Source: Candidatus Thermoplasmatota archaeon
GTDB lineage: Archaea; Thermoplasmatota; SW-10-69-26; JACQPN01; JAJPHT01
NCBI GenBank assembly: GCA_035540375.1
Contig: DATLGO010000050.1
Coordinates: 1 to 64,000 of the forward strand
Direction of reading: 5' to 3'
Length of the DNA stretch: 64,000 nt
The position numbers and the translations under genes are program-made. Each line of letters begins with the position of its first letter. The first letter of the stretch is position 1. Below, piece after piece: positions 32,660 through 41,128 of this stretch. Under the pieces are notes generated by a model that worked only from the letters and a program-made list of their open reading frames with translations, was not told the origin of the DNA and made no database searches.

Positions 32660-33031
32660 TCACCGCTTCCAGGCGCCGTCCGGGAGCGCGGTGTACACCG
32701 CGTCCACCTCGGCCTCCTCGTAGGCGGCCTCGTCGTCGACGAACGCCCCGGAGGCGGCCTCGATGCGGTCCGCGCGCAGGAGCCAGTAGTGGGTGCGCCA
32801 CTCCTGACCGTTCCAGAGCAGCGTCTCCTCGCTCCTCGTGGTGAGCAGGCCGTGGGCCTGGAGGAGATAGAACATCTGGCGCTCCTCCGGCTCGAGGAGG
32901 TTGTCGATCACCTGCGACTCGAATCCGAAGAGGTCGAGCACCTGCTCCGCCTGGCTTGCCGCCGACTCGCGAGGTATGCGCAGCCGCTCCGCGATCGCGC
33001 CCGCGAGCGACTCCAACGTCAGGATCCCCAT
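32660..33031 (-). CDS. small helical protein of the DUF6015 kind (tentative)
   Basis: 123 residues, mostly helical: MGILTLESLAGAIAERLRIP then SQAEQVLDLFGFESQVIDNLLEPEERQMFYLLQAHGLLTTRSEETLLWNGQEWRTHYW, ending in an acidic EEAEVDAVYTALPDG. The layout looks like a winged-helix-type fold with a wing replaced by WNGQEWRTHYWLL; it recalls the archaeal DUF6015 family as I remember it. Possibly a DNA- or protein-binding regulator. A 55-nt gap separates its stop from the acyl-CoA dehydrogenase start, so the pair may be cotranscribed. Confidence 0.65.
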   Translation of the reverse strand: MGILTLESLAGAIAERLRIPRESAASQAEQVLDLFGFESQVIDNLLEPEERQMFYLLQAHGLLTTRSEETLLWNGQEWRTHYWLLRADRIEAASGAFVDDEAAYEEAEVDAVYTALPDGAWKR

Positions 33032-33112
33032 AGCATCCCACCTGCCACCCGGGGAGTCGGCGAGTGTGCTACTTGGCGTTTTCGATTTGCATCGGCGACG
33101 GCGACTCGCGCC

Positions 33113-33601
33113 TCACTCGATCGTGGCGATGATGTCCTTGGACTCGACGCTCTGGCCGAGCTTGACGTGGATCTCCTTCACGACGCCCTCGACGGGAGAA
33201 GGGATCTCGTTCTGCATCTTCATCGCCTCGAGGACCGCGACGACCTGGCCGGCCTTGATCGCGTCGCCCGCCGCGACCTTGATCGCGACGATCTTCCCCG
33301 GCATCGGCGGCTTCACGCGGCCGCCGCGCTTGCCGCCCGCGCCCGCTGCGTGGTTGCCGGGGACGCCGCCGGGGCGGAAGTCCTCGACGCGCACCTCGGC
33401 CGCGCGGCCGTCGACCGCGATGCGGTCGCCGTCGGCTCCGATCACGAAGGTCTGACCGCCGACGGTGGCCTTGACGCCGCCCTGGAAGGGCTCGGTCCTG
33501 ACCTCGAAGATCTCGCCGTCCACCTCGACCTTCACGACGTCCGCGGTCTTGGCGACGTAGAGGTCGAACGTCTTTCCGTCGACCGTGAGCGTGACGTGCA
33601 T
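33113..33601 (-). CDS. biotin carboxyl carrier subunit of acyl-CoA carboxylase
   Basis: 162 residues from ATG 33601, overlapping the stop of the biotin carboxylase by one base (TGATG). The C-terminal biotinyl domain PMPGKIVAIKVAAGDAIKAG and VLEAMKMQNEI place the biotinylated Lys at residue 128. The N-terminal half is a small beta domain of the kind that links to the carboxylase subunits. Works with the biotin carboxylase (33601-35133) and the carboxyltransferase (41129-42679). Confidence 0.93.
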   Translation of the reverse strand: MHVTLTVDGKTFDLYVAKTADVVKVEVDGEIFEVRTEPFQGGVKATVGGQTFVIGADGDRIAVDGRAAEVRVEDFRPGGVPGNHAAGAGGKRGGRVKPPMPGKIVAIKVAAGDAIKAGQVVAVLEAMKMQNEIPSPVEGVVKEIHVKLGQSVESKDIIATIE

Positions 33602-35133
33602 CAGAGTCCCCTCCGCGCGGCGAGGGCCCAGGGGGAGACCGCGGGTTCGGTCGCGGCGGGAGCGCGCGCCGAGGCGCCCTGGCGGTGGTGGTAGCCGCGG
33701 ATGCCGCCGCCGGGGAGGCGCTCGAGCGCCGCGGCGATCGCGGCCGCGCGCCGGCGCTCGGCGGACTCGAGGTCCTTCGCCTCCTTCTCGAGGCGCTCGA
33801 CGATGCCGCGGTGGCCGATGAAGCCCGTCGAGAGGTCGCCCTTCAGGAACGCCTCGTCGCGGACGACCATCTTGTGGAACGGGATGTTGGTGATCGGACC
33901 TTCGAGGACGAACTCGTCGAGGGCGCGGCGCATGCGGTCGATGCACTCCGCGCGGTTCGAGCCGTGGGAGAGGAGCTTCACCGCGAGGCTGTCGTAGAAC
34001 GACGGGATGGTGAAGCCCTCGTAGAGACCGGAATCGACGCGCACGCCGGGGCCGCCCGGGGTCGCGTAGCGCGTGACCTTGCCGGGGGATGGCGCGAAGC
34101 CGTGGTACGGGTCCTCCGCGTTGATGCGGACCTCGAGGGCGTGGCCGCGGAGGACGATGTCCTCCTGCTTGTACGGAAGCGGCATGCCGGAGGCGACGCG
34201 GATCATGGTCTTCACGAGATCGACGCCCGTGATGAGCTCCGTCACCGGGTGCTCGACCTGGAGGCGCGTGTTCATCTCCATGAAATAGAACTGGCCGTCC
34301 TTGTAGAGGAACTCCATCGTGCCCGCGCCCGAGTAGCCCACGGACTTGGCGAGCTTCGCGACGCGTCCGCCCATGTCGGCGCGCATGGCGGCCGTCATGA
34401 CGGGCGAGGGGCCCTCCTCGAGGAGCTTCTGGTTGCGGCGCTGGATCGAGCACTCGCGCTCGCCGAGATGGATGACGTGGCCGTGCTCGTCGCCGATGAT
34501 CTGGAATTCGATGTGGCGGGGGTCCTCGATGAACTTCTCGATGAAGACCTCGTCGGAGCCGAAGGCGGAAGCCGCCTGCGCGGAGGCGTCGGCCACGGCC
34601 TTCTCGAGCTCGTCCATGCGGCGCACGATGCGCATGCCCATGCCGCCGCCGCCGTGCACCGCCTTCACGATGACCGGAAGGCCGATGCGCTCGACGACGT
34701 CCTTCGCGTCGGAGGGGTCGACGGGACCGTCGCTTGCGGGGGCGACGGGGACGCCCGCGCGGATGGCGTTGCGCTTCGCGCTGACCTTGTCCCCCATGGC
34801 CTCCATCGCCTTCGCGCTGGGGCCGATGAACTTGATGCCCGCCTTCGTGACCTTGTCCGCGAAGGTCGCGTTCTCGGAGAGGAAGCCATAGCCGGGGTGG
34901 ATGCCCTCGGCGCCCGTCGCGAGCGCCGCCTCCACGATGCGGTCCTGGACGAGGTAGCTCTCGCGGCTCGGGCCGGCCCCGATGTGGACGGCCTCGTCGG
35001 CCATCCTCACGTGGAGCGCTTCCCGGTCCGCGTCCGAGTACACGGCGACGGTCTTGACCCCGAGCTCCCGGCACGCGCGGATGACGCGGACCGAGATCTC
35101 ACCGCGGTTGGCGATGAGGATCTTGCGGAACAC
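33601..35133 (-). CDS. accC: acyl-CoA carboxylase, biotin carboxylase subunit
   Basis: 510 residues. Carboxylates biotin using ATP and bicarbonate. KILIANRGEISVRVIRACRE at the N-terminus, ATP-grasp glycine loop KAVHGGGGMGMR near residue 165, HIEFQIIGD, ERECSIQRRNQKLLEE, EMNTRLQVEHPVTE around residue 290, and GHALEVRINAEDP near residue 335. The tail (after about residue 445) is an unusual Arg/Ala-rich extension (KDLESAERRRAAAIAAAL ... SPWALAARRGL). Pairs with the biotin carrier gene downstream. The carboxyltransferase lies 6 kb away. Confidence 0.96.
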   Translation of the reverse strand: MFRKILIANRGEISVRVIRACRELGVKTVAVYSDADREALHVRMADEAVHIGAGPSRESYLVQDRIVEAALATGAEGIHPGYGFLSENATFADKVTKAGIKFIGPSAKAMEAMGDKVSAKRNAIRAGVPVAPASDGPVDPSDAKDVVERIGLPVIVKAVHGGGGMGMRIVRRMDELEKAVADASAQAASAFGSDEVFIEKFIEDPRHIEFQIIGDEHGHVIHLGERECSIQRRNQKLLEEGPSPVMTAAMRADMGGRVAKLAKSVGYSGAGTMEFLYKDGQFYFMEMNTRLQVEHPVTELITGVDLVKTMIRVASGMPLPYKQEDIVLRGHALEVRINAEDPYHGFAPSPGKVTRYATPGGPGVRVDSGLYEGFTIPSFYDSLAVKLLSHGSNRAECIDRMRRALDEFVLEGPITNIPFHKMVVRDEAFLKGDLSTGFIGHRGIVERLEKEAKDLESAERRRAAAIAAALERLPGGGIRGYHHRQGASARAPAATEPAVSPWALAARRGL

Positions 35134-35199
35134 GCGCCGACGACGTGACGGGCAGATAAAAAGGCTTCTCCCCCGGCCGCGGACGGCGGGCCGTCGCCT

Positions 35200-36660
35200 T
35201 CAAGGCTCCACCGGGGGCGCGGGGGCGACCGGCGCGGTCTCGGCCCCCCGCTTGGCCCGCGCCGCGCGCAGCGCGCTCGCCCGGATTCCGTACACCGCGT
35301 AGAGGACGAGGCCCACGCCCATCCAGGCCGCGAACCCGTAATGGATGAGCGGACCGAACGTGGCCATGAGATAGAGACAGGCCCCCACGCCCGCAAGCGG
35401 CACCCAGGGCGACCCCGGGCAGCGGAACGCGCGCGGCGCGTCGGGCTCGGTGCGCCGGAGGACGACGACCGCGAGGCAGACAATGGCGAAGAAGAAGAGC
35501 GTCGCCTCGTTCGTGAGCATGATGAGGAAGTCGAGCGGGAGCGCCGCCGCCGAGACCGCGACGATCGCGCCGAGGATGAGCGTCGTGCGGTTGGGCGTCG
35601 CGTGCTTCGCGGAGACGGCCGCGAGCCACGAGGGGAGGAGCCCGTCGCGCGCGATCGCGAGCACGATGCGCGTCGTCGCGAGCTGGAAGACGAGGAGCAC
35701 CGAGAGCGTCGCGAGGAGGCCGCCCACGTTCAGGATGACGGCCGCCCATCCGAGGTCCGCGTACCGCAGCGCGAAGGCGAGGGGCTCGCCGCTCCTCAGA
35801 AGCTCCGACGGCGCCATGCCGGTGAGCACGAGCGCCGCGGCGACGAAGAGCACCACGACGATCGCGAGCGACGCGAGGATGCCGAGCGGGACGTTGCGGC
35901 CGGGATTGCGCGTCTCCTCGGCGGCCGTCGAGACGGCGTCGAAGCCGAGGAAGGCGAAGAACGCGAGGCCGGCACCCGCGACGATGCCTTCGACACCCTT
36001 GGGCGCGAAGGAGGTGTAGTTCGCGGTATCGATCGCGGTCGCGCCGAGGACGATGAAGAGGAGGAGCGTGCCGATCTTCATCACGACCAGCGCGGAGTTC
36101 CAGGAAGCGCTCTCCTTGACGGGCCTCAGGAGGAGGATGGTGACGAGGCCGACGACGAGCGCCGCGGGCACATCCACGAGGCCGCCCGCCCCGGGCGTCG
36201 CGGTCCAGGTCTGAGGCAGGGCCATACCGAAGGCCTCGGATAGACCGGACAGGTTGTCGCTGAAGCCGCTCGCGATGGCCGCGTTCCCGACGCCGTAGCT
36301 CGCGATGAGCGCCCACGCGACGAGCCACCCCACGAGCTCGCCCATCGAGGCGAAGGCGTACGTGTAGGCGCTGCCGCCGAGCGGCATGAGCGTCGCGAGC
36401 TCCGCGTACGCGAGGGCGACGAGGACGCTCACGAGCGCGGCGACGACGAAGGAGAGCGCGACGCCGGGGCCCGCGTAGTCCGCCGCGACAAGGCCGGTCA
36501 CCGTGAAGACGCCGACGCCCACCATGGCGCCCACGCCGAGCGCGGTGAGGTCCCACGCGCCGAGCGTGCGCCGCAGCTCCGTGCCTTCGGCCTTGGCCCG
36601 CAGCTCCGCGAGGGGCGTTCGGACGCCATAGCGCTCCCGGACCGCGGACCAGAGACCCAC
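35200..36660 (-). CDS. APC-family amino acid permease
   Basis: 486 residues from GTG 36660 (an ATG at 36702 gives 14 more residues but lies inside the TATA region). Twelve predicted membrane helices. Conserved first-helix motif LTALGVGAMVGVGVFTVTGL, then ALAYAELATLMPLGGSAYTY and GIRASALRAARA at the end; GFDAVSTAAEETRNPGRNVPLGI (IIIrd conserved region of cationic amino-acid transporters). This motif set fits CAT/YfnA-type permeases. TATA GTTTTATACC on the minus strand at 36686-36695 implies leaderless translation from GTG 36660. Confidence 0.9.
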   Translation of the reverse strand: MGLWSAVRERYGVRTPLAELRAKAEGTELRRTLGAWDLTALGVGAMVGVGVFTVTGLVAADYAGPGVALSFVVAALVSVLVALAYAELATLMPLGGSAYTYAFASMGELVGWLVAWALIASYGVGNAAIASGFSDNLSGLSEAFGMALPQTWTATPGAGGLVDVPAALVVGLVTILLLRPVKESASWNSALVVMKIGTLLLFIVLGATAIDTANYTSFAPKGVEGIVAGAGLAFFAFLGFDAVSTAAEETRNPGRNVPLGILASLAIVVVLFVAAALVLTGMAPSELLRSGEPLAFALRYADLGWAAVILNVGGLLATLSVLLVFQLATTRIVLAIARDGLLPSWLAAVSAKHATPNRTTLILGAIVAVSAAALPLDFLIMLTNEATLFFFAIVCLAVVVLRRTEPDAPRAFRCPGSPWVPLAGVGACLYLMATFGPLIHYGFAAWMGVGLVLYAVYGIRASALRAARAKRGAETAPVAPAPPVEP

Positions 36661-36685
36661 GTCGATCGCACCGCGATGGGCTCGG

Positions 36686-36696
36686 GGGTATAAAAC
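36686..36696. promoter_or_regulatory. TATA element shared by two divergent genes
   Basis: TATAAAAC within GGGTATAAAACGG reads as a TATA box to the right (start of the gene at 36721 is 27-30 nt away) and, on the other strand, GTTTTATACC to the left (GTG 36660 at 26-30 nt). Only one AT-rich element exists in the 60-nt gap. Confidence 0.55.
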
Positions 36697-36720
36697 GGCC
36701 ATCCGCGCGTCGCGGCGCGG

Positions 36721-37905
36721 ATGCCTTTTTCGACGCGACGTGGCTTCCCCGCCGTGGCCCTCGTCCCGACGCCGCCCTGGTTCTACCTCCGTCCCGACGA
36801 AACCGTGATCGCGCGCGGGAAGCCCGAGCCCGGTTGGTTCGGCGTCCTCGCCGTTCCCCCCGTCGCCGTCGGCCTCGCGCTCGTCGCCGTCCTCCTCTAC
36901 GGGCACGGCTTCCTCGGGACGCTCCAACCCCGCGCGGCGCGCGAGGTCGCGCCCTTCGTCGCGCCCGCCCTCGGGCTCGTCGTCGGCGCCGTCGCCGCGG
37001 CCGTAGTCCGCGCGTGGTTCCTCGTGCGGACGTCCGAATACGTGATCACCGACGCGCGCGTCTACAGCCGCGTCGGGCGCCTCTGGACGCGCGTCCACTT
37101 CACGACGCACGACAAGGTCACGGACCTCTGGTACGGTCGGAACGTCCTCGACCGCGTCTTCGGCACGTCGACGCTCGTCCTCATGACCGCGGGCGGGGAC
37201 GTCGCGATCCGCGGCGTCGCGGACGCGCTCGCCGTGAAGGAACACGCGGAGGCGGCGCGCGAACGATTCATCGCGAAGCTCCTCGAACGCGTCCCCGCGA
37301 CGGCCCGCGCCGCGCCCCGGCCCGTCGCCCGCGCGACGCCCGACGTCGCCGCCTCGCCCGCGCCGGCCGCGGCTCTCCCGCCGCTCACGTCCGCGCCCGC
37401 GGGCGCGCGGCCGGACTACGTCCAGCAGGGCGACCGCGTCCTCTGGAGCGGCAAGCCCACGCTGCGCGTCGCGGCCGAGGGCGCCATCGCGCCGTTCCTG
37501 CTGTTCGCCGCCTGGGCATTCTCCATGGTCGCCTCGACGGGCGGGAATTTTGGACCTCCGCCGATCCTCTTCGTCGCCGTACCCGTCATCGCCGTGGTCG
37601 TCGTCGGCGTCCGCCTGCTCGCGCTCAAGAGGATGGAGTTCGTCGTGACCGACCGCCGCGTGTACGTGCGCCACGGCATCGTGGGCACCGTCGTCGCGCA
37701 GCTCACGTACGACAAGATCACCGACATCGTGTACGGCCGCGACATCCCGGGGCGCATCCTCGGCTATGGCTCGCTCACGATCAACACGGCGGGAAGCGTC
37801 GGGGCGCCCGCGAAGATGATCGGACTTTTCGACGCGATCGCCGTGAAGGAGATCATCGAATCCGCCCGCGCCCGCGCCGTCGACGGTCCGGAGGCCGAGG
37901 CGTGA
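36721..37905 (+). CDS. membrane protein with two bacterial-PH-like domains
   Basis: 394 residues. Two related units, each a pair of membrane helices followed by a PH-like beta domain: first residues 20-165 with SEYVITDARVYSRVGRLWTRVHF, second residues about 225-380 with MEFVVTDRRVYVRHGIVGTVVAQLTYDKITDIVYG and GYGSLTINTAG. This is the bPH2 (YdbT/YdbS-like) arrangement, membrane-associated, function unknown. An Ala/Pro linker (about 185-215) joins the halves. Leaderless start at ATG 36721. The next gene overlaps its stop (GTGA). Confidence 0.85.
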   Translation: MPFSTRRGFPAVALVPTPPWFYLRPDETVIARGKPEPGWFGVLAVPPVAVGLALVAVLLYGHGFLGTLQPRAAREVAPFVAPALGLVVGAVAAAVVRAWFLVRTSEYVITDARVYSRVGRLWTRVHFTTHDKVTDLWYGRNVLDRVFGTSTLVLMTAGGDVAIRGVADALAVKEHAEAARERFIAKLLERVPATARAAPRPVARATPDVAASPAPAAALPPLTSAPAGARPDYVQQGDRVLWSGKPTLRVAAEGAIAPFLLFAAWAFSMVASTGGNFGPPPILFVAVPVIAVVVVGVRLLALKRMEFVVTDRRVYVRHGIVGTVVAQLTYDKITDIVYGRDIPGRILGYGSLTINTAGSVGAPAKMIGLFDAIAVKEIIESARARAVDGPEAEA

Positions 37906-38429
37906 CGCTCGACGACCTCGCTGTCGCGCACGTGCGGCCCGGAGAGCGCATCCGGTGGGTCGCGCGCCCGTCGCTCCTCGGCCTCGCGCCGATCCTCCTC
38001 GGCGGCGCGGCCGCGACGCTCGGCGGGTGGATCGGACCCTTCCTGGTGTTCGGCGCCGAGCCCGAGGCCTTCGGCCTCGCGACGTTCGCGATGCTCATCG
38101 TCTTCGGCTTCCTCCCCGCCGTCGGCAAGCGCGTGCTCGCCCTCGTCTTCTCGCGCTACGTCGTGACCGAGGAGCGCGTGTACGCCATCACCTCGTTCGT
38201 GAGCGTGAACGTGCAGAGCGTCCCCCTTTCGCGCCTTTCGCGCGTCACCGTCAGCCAGGGTCCGATCCTCAACTGGTTCGACCTTTGGACCGCGACCATC
38301 TCGGCTTATGGCGAAGCGGGGACCACCATCGTCATCCCCGCCTTCCGCGACGGCGGCCGCCTTCTCGCGGAGACAAGCGACGGCATCGAGCGCGGCGCGA
38401 ACGTGGCGTGGATCGTGAAGGGCGACTAG
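37902..38429 (+). CDS. membrane protein with one PH-like domain
   Basis: 175 residues, starting at GTG 37902 that overlaps the previous stop. Two membrane helices (LLGLAPILLGGAAATLGGWI and FAMLIVFGFLPAVG) and a single bPH-like unit: SRYVVTEERVYAITSFVSVNVQSVPLSRLSRVTVSQG. A third copy of the unit duplicated in the upstream gene. Likely forms a complex with it. Ends convergent with the DUF1294 gene with a 4-nt overlap. Confidence 0.82.
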   Translation: MTLDDLAVAHVRPGERIRWVARPSLLGLAPILLGGAAATLGGWIGPFLVFGAEPEAFGLATFAMLIVFGFLPAVGKRVLALVFSRYVVTEERVYAITSFVSVNVQSVPLSRLSRVTVSQGPILNWFDLWTATISAYGEAGTTIVIPAFRDGGRLLAETSDGIERGANVAWIVKGD

Positions 38430-38695
38430 ATCGCGTCGAGCGCGAGGAGCAGCGCGCCCTGCAACGCGACGACGCCGAGAAGCGCCGTCACGAACGACAT
38501 CTTGCGCGTCTTGTGCCGGAGCACCACCATGCCCACGGCGACGCCCGGCGATCCCCCCGCAAGCGCGAGGGCGAGAAGCACCCGCTCCGGCACGCGCGCG
38601 GCGCGGCGACGCGCCCTGATCTTGTCGAACGCCATCGCCGCGAACGCGACGACGCTCGCGAGGGCGACCCACGCGGAGGCCCAGGGCGGAATCAC
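38426..38695 (-). CDS. DUF1294-type small membrane protein
   Basis: 89 residues from GTG 38695, whose GTGA overlaps the stop of the GNAT-hotdog gene. Three hydrophobic helices. RARRRAARVPERVLLALALAGGSPGVAVGMVVLRHKTRK is the DUF1294 signature (cold-shock-associated membrane domain, KxRKxxF). Function unknown. Confidence 0.8.
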   Translation of the reverse strand: MIPPWASAWVALASVVAFAAMAFDKIRARRRAARVPERVLLALALAGGSPGVAVGMVVLRHKTRKMSFVTALLGVVALQGALLLALDAI

Positions 38696-39651
38696 GGCTC
38701 GAGCCGCCCCCCGAGGACGATGCGGAAACGCAAGGCGGCCTCCGCGAGGAGCGTGTCGCCGTCCGAGAGGGTGGCGCGCACCCACGCGTCGCGCCCTTCG
38801 GTGCGCTCGACGCCCGCGCGCGCCACGAGGGCGCGTCCCGGCCGCGCCGGCGCGCGATACGTCACCCGTAGGTCCGCGAGGAGCCCCGTCTCTCCCGTCG
38901 CGGCCCAGAGCGCCCACACGCCGACGTCGTCGAGCGCCGTCGCCACGAGGCCGCCGTGCACGATGCCGGGCGGGCCGACGTGGTCCGGAGCGAACGCGAC
39001 GTCGGCGACGACGGCGTCGCCTTCGCGGCGCGGGCGCAGGCCGAGGCCGCGCGTGGCGCGGGGCGAGCACGCAAAGCATGCGTTCCCGGGTTCGTCGAAC
39101 GGGAGCGGCACGCTGGCCTCGCGGGCGCGCGCGGCCTCGCGTCGCCACTCGGGCGCGGTGATCCCGAACACGATCTCGTCGGCGCGGGTCCCGTCGTCGA
39201 GCCGGCGGTGTTCGCGCAGCCGCCCTTCCTCCCGGAAGCCGAGACCGCGGAAGAGGCGGATCGCGCGGTCGTTGTAGGCGAACGTCCGGGCGATGACGTG
39301 GTGGAGCTTCATCTCGTCGAACGCGAGCGCGAGAAGCTGCGTCACGGTCTCGCGTCCGACGCCGCGCCCGCGGCCTTTCGATTCGAGGACGATGCCGACT
39401 TCCGCGGTTCCGCTCACCTCCTCGATGTCGCGGAGCCCCGCCTGCCCGACGAGCGCGCCGTCGACCTCGACGCCAAGGAGCACGTAACGCTCGTGGAGCG
39501 CGTGCTGGATCGCGTCGAGCACCGCGCCGCGGTCCATGCGCTCGTGGCCCGTGAGCGCGAGGTGGCGGATCTCCGGATCGCTCCACCACGCGGCGACCTG
39601 GTCGGCGTCGGCGGCTTCGAGGACGCGCAGCCGCACGGCGGGTTCCTGCAT
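38692..39651 (-). CDS. GNAT acetyltransferase fused to a hotdog thioesterase
   Basis: 319 residues from ATG 39651 (GTG 39675 possible). Residues about 1-165 are a RimJ/RimL-like acetyltransferase: VRLRVLEAADADQVAAWW, GIVLESKGRGRGVGRETVTQLL (acetyl-CoA loop), HHVIARTFAYNDRAIRLFRGLGF. Residues about 185-319 are a PaaI/YbgC-type hotdog domain: PGNACFACSPRATRGLGLRPR, HVGPPGIVHGGLVATALDDVGVWAL with the HGG(L/M) signature, VTYRAPARPGRALVARAGVERTE. The fusion is unusual; an acetyl-CoA acceptor cycle and thioester hydrolysis in one chain. Second domain's CFAC motif may bind metal. Confidence 0.88.
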   Translation of the reverse strand: MQEPAVRLRVLEAADADQVAAWWSDPEIRHLALTGHERMDRGAVLDAIQHALHERYVLLGVEVDGALVGQAGLRDIEEVSGTAEVGIVLESKGRGRGVGRETVTQLLALAFDEMKLHHVIARTFAYNDRAIRLFRGLGFREEGRLREHRRLDDGTRADEIVFGITAPEWRREAARAREASVPLPFDEPGNACFACSPRATRGLGLRPRREGDAVVADVAFAPDHVGPPGIVHGGLVATALDDVGVWALWAATGETGLLADLRVTYRAPARPGRALVARAGVERTEGRDAWVRATLSDGDTLLAEAALRFRIVLGGRLEP

Positions 39652-39739
39652 GGCGGCCGCGAGCGCGCTCCTCACGCTTGAGGGAATCGTCGATCATCGA
39701 TCCAATCCGCTTATCCCCCCGGGCGGCGGCGCGCCCCGC

Positions 39740-40501
39740 ATGCACGCCCGCTTTGCGGTCGCCCTCGCCGTCGTCACGCTCGTCGCCGCCGCTTTTGCGG
39801 CCTCCGCCGTTCCCGCCGCGGACGAGCGCGAGAGCATCGGCCTCCTGGGTCAGGTCACGATGAAGAAGAACACGCGTCCGCTCGCGAACGGCAACGCCAC
39901 CGTCGAGGCGGACGTCACGGTGAACGGCGCCGCCGCGCGCGACGCGGGCGCGCGGTTCGTGCTCGTGAGCGTCGGGTCGGACGGGAGCCACGGAGCGCCC
40001 GCCCCGGCGCCCGGCGGGAACGGGACGGGGAACGGGACCGGCGGCAACGCGACGAATCCGCCCGCGGCGAAATTCCAACCCATCATCAAGGACGGTCACC
40101 TCCGCGTCGCGAACGATCCGCGCACCGCCTACCTTGCGAAGGAAGGCGCCGGGACGAAGCGCCTCAACTTCTGGTACGAAGCCGCGCGGCTCGACGGCGT
40201 CATGGTCATCAAGGTCGTGGCGAACACGACCGCCGGGACGACGCCCGCCGACGTCGAGGTGATGATCATGGCCTTCAACGGCACCTACGGCCCGATCATG
40301 GGCGCCGACGGGAGGCCCCTCGTCGTGCAGTCGTTCACGACGCTCGGCGCGCGCGAGGCGACCCCGCCCCCGTCGAACGGCACGGGCGGGCCCGCCCCGA
40401 ACGAGACGGTCGACGGCGATGGCGCCCCGACGTCCGCCCTCGGGCTCGTCGGCGTCGCGCTCGCGGTCGTCGCCGTCGCCGCGGTCGCGCGACGCCGATG
40501 A
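39740..40501 (+). CDS. exported Asn/Gly-rich protein with C-terminal membrane anchor
   Basis: 253 residues from ATG 39740. Signal peptide ARFAVALAVVTLVAAAFAA. Middle part has a Gly/Asn/Thr-rich insert (GGNGTGNGTGGNATN, several NxT sequons that could be N-glycosylated). Ordered beta segments VEADVTVNGAAARDAG and LNFWYEAARLDGVMVIKVVA. A C-terminal helix and Arg tail (ALGLVGVALAVVAVAAVARRR) look like a membrane anchor, similar to archaeal CTERM proteins but without a PGF motif. AT-rich CGCTTATCC at 39708-39716 is the likely TATA box. Surface protein, unknown function. Confidence 0.78.
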   Translation: MHARFAVALAVVTLVAAAFAASAVPAADERESIGLLGQVTMKKNTRPLANGNATVEADVTVNGAAARDAGARFVLVSVGSDGSHGAPAPAPGGNGTGNGTGGNATNPPAAKFQPIIKDGHLRVANDPRTAYLAKEGAGTKRLNFWYEAARLDGVMVIKVVANTTAGTTPADVEVMIMAFNGTYGPIMGADGRPLVVQSFTTLGAREATPPPSNGTGGPAPNETVDGDGAPTSALGLVGVALAVVAVAAVARRR

Positions 40502-40537
40502 GCATGGCTTGAAACGGCCGCCCGGCGATGTCGGGCC

Positions 40538-41128
40538 GTGCTCCGTTTCGCCGCGCCGGTCCTGTTCGCCCTCGCGCTCGCGGGTTGCCTCGCCGCCGAG
40601 GACGCCCCGCTCGCGCCTTTGCCCGACAGCGGCATCTTCGTCGCGATGGCGTGGGCGTGCGGGACGCAGCCGCACCCGATGGGCGACCTGGTCGTCGTGG
40701 ACGCGGACGGGGCGCTCCGCCACGTCGCGATCGAGGCGTCGGACGCGCCCTTGCGCGCGCCGAACCTCTCGATGCCGAGCGAGGAAGCCGCCCGCGTCGT
40801 CACGGAGGCCGTCGCGACAGGGCTCGCCATCGGCACCTATCACGAGCGCTGGCTCCACGCGAACGGAACGATCATCCACGCCGAGCGGGTCCCGCTCGAC
40901 GCCTCCGCGTTCGAGCGCCTGCGCGGGCTCGTCGCAGCCGCGAGCTTCGCCGATCTCGCGCGCGAATACGACGGCGACACGCTCATCGCCGACGGTTGCT
41001 CCTACGGCTACGCGGCGTGGATTCATGGAGGCTATCGCGCGGTGGGGGCCATCGACGATGGCGGTCCCGCCGCGCTCGACGACCTCCGGGCGTGGCTTCT
41101 CGCCCGGCACGGGCGCGAAGCCTGGTGA
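40538..41128 (+). CDS. putative lipoprotein
   Basis: 196 residues from GTG 40538. Lipobox LALAGC (Cys 17) following a hydrophobic stretch points to a lipid-anchored protein. Predicted alpha/beta fold with VVVDADGALRHVAIEASD and DGCSYGYAAWIHGGYRAVGAIDDGG. Cys residues in AWACG and DGCSYGY may pair. No enzymatic motif recognised. Abuts the end of the convergent carboxyltransferase gene. Confidence 0.75.
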   Translation: MLRFAAPVLFALALAGCLAAEDAPLAPLPDSGIFVAMAWACGTQPHPMGDLVVVDADGALRHVAIEASDAPLRAPNLSMPSEEAARVVTEAVATGLAIGTYHERWLHANGTIIHAERVPLDASAFERLRGLVAAASFADLAREYDGDTLIADGCSYGYAAWIHGGYRAVGAIDDGGPAALDDLRAWLLARHGREAW

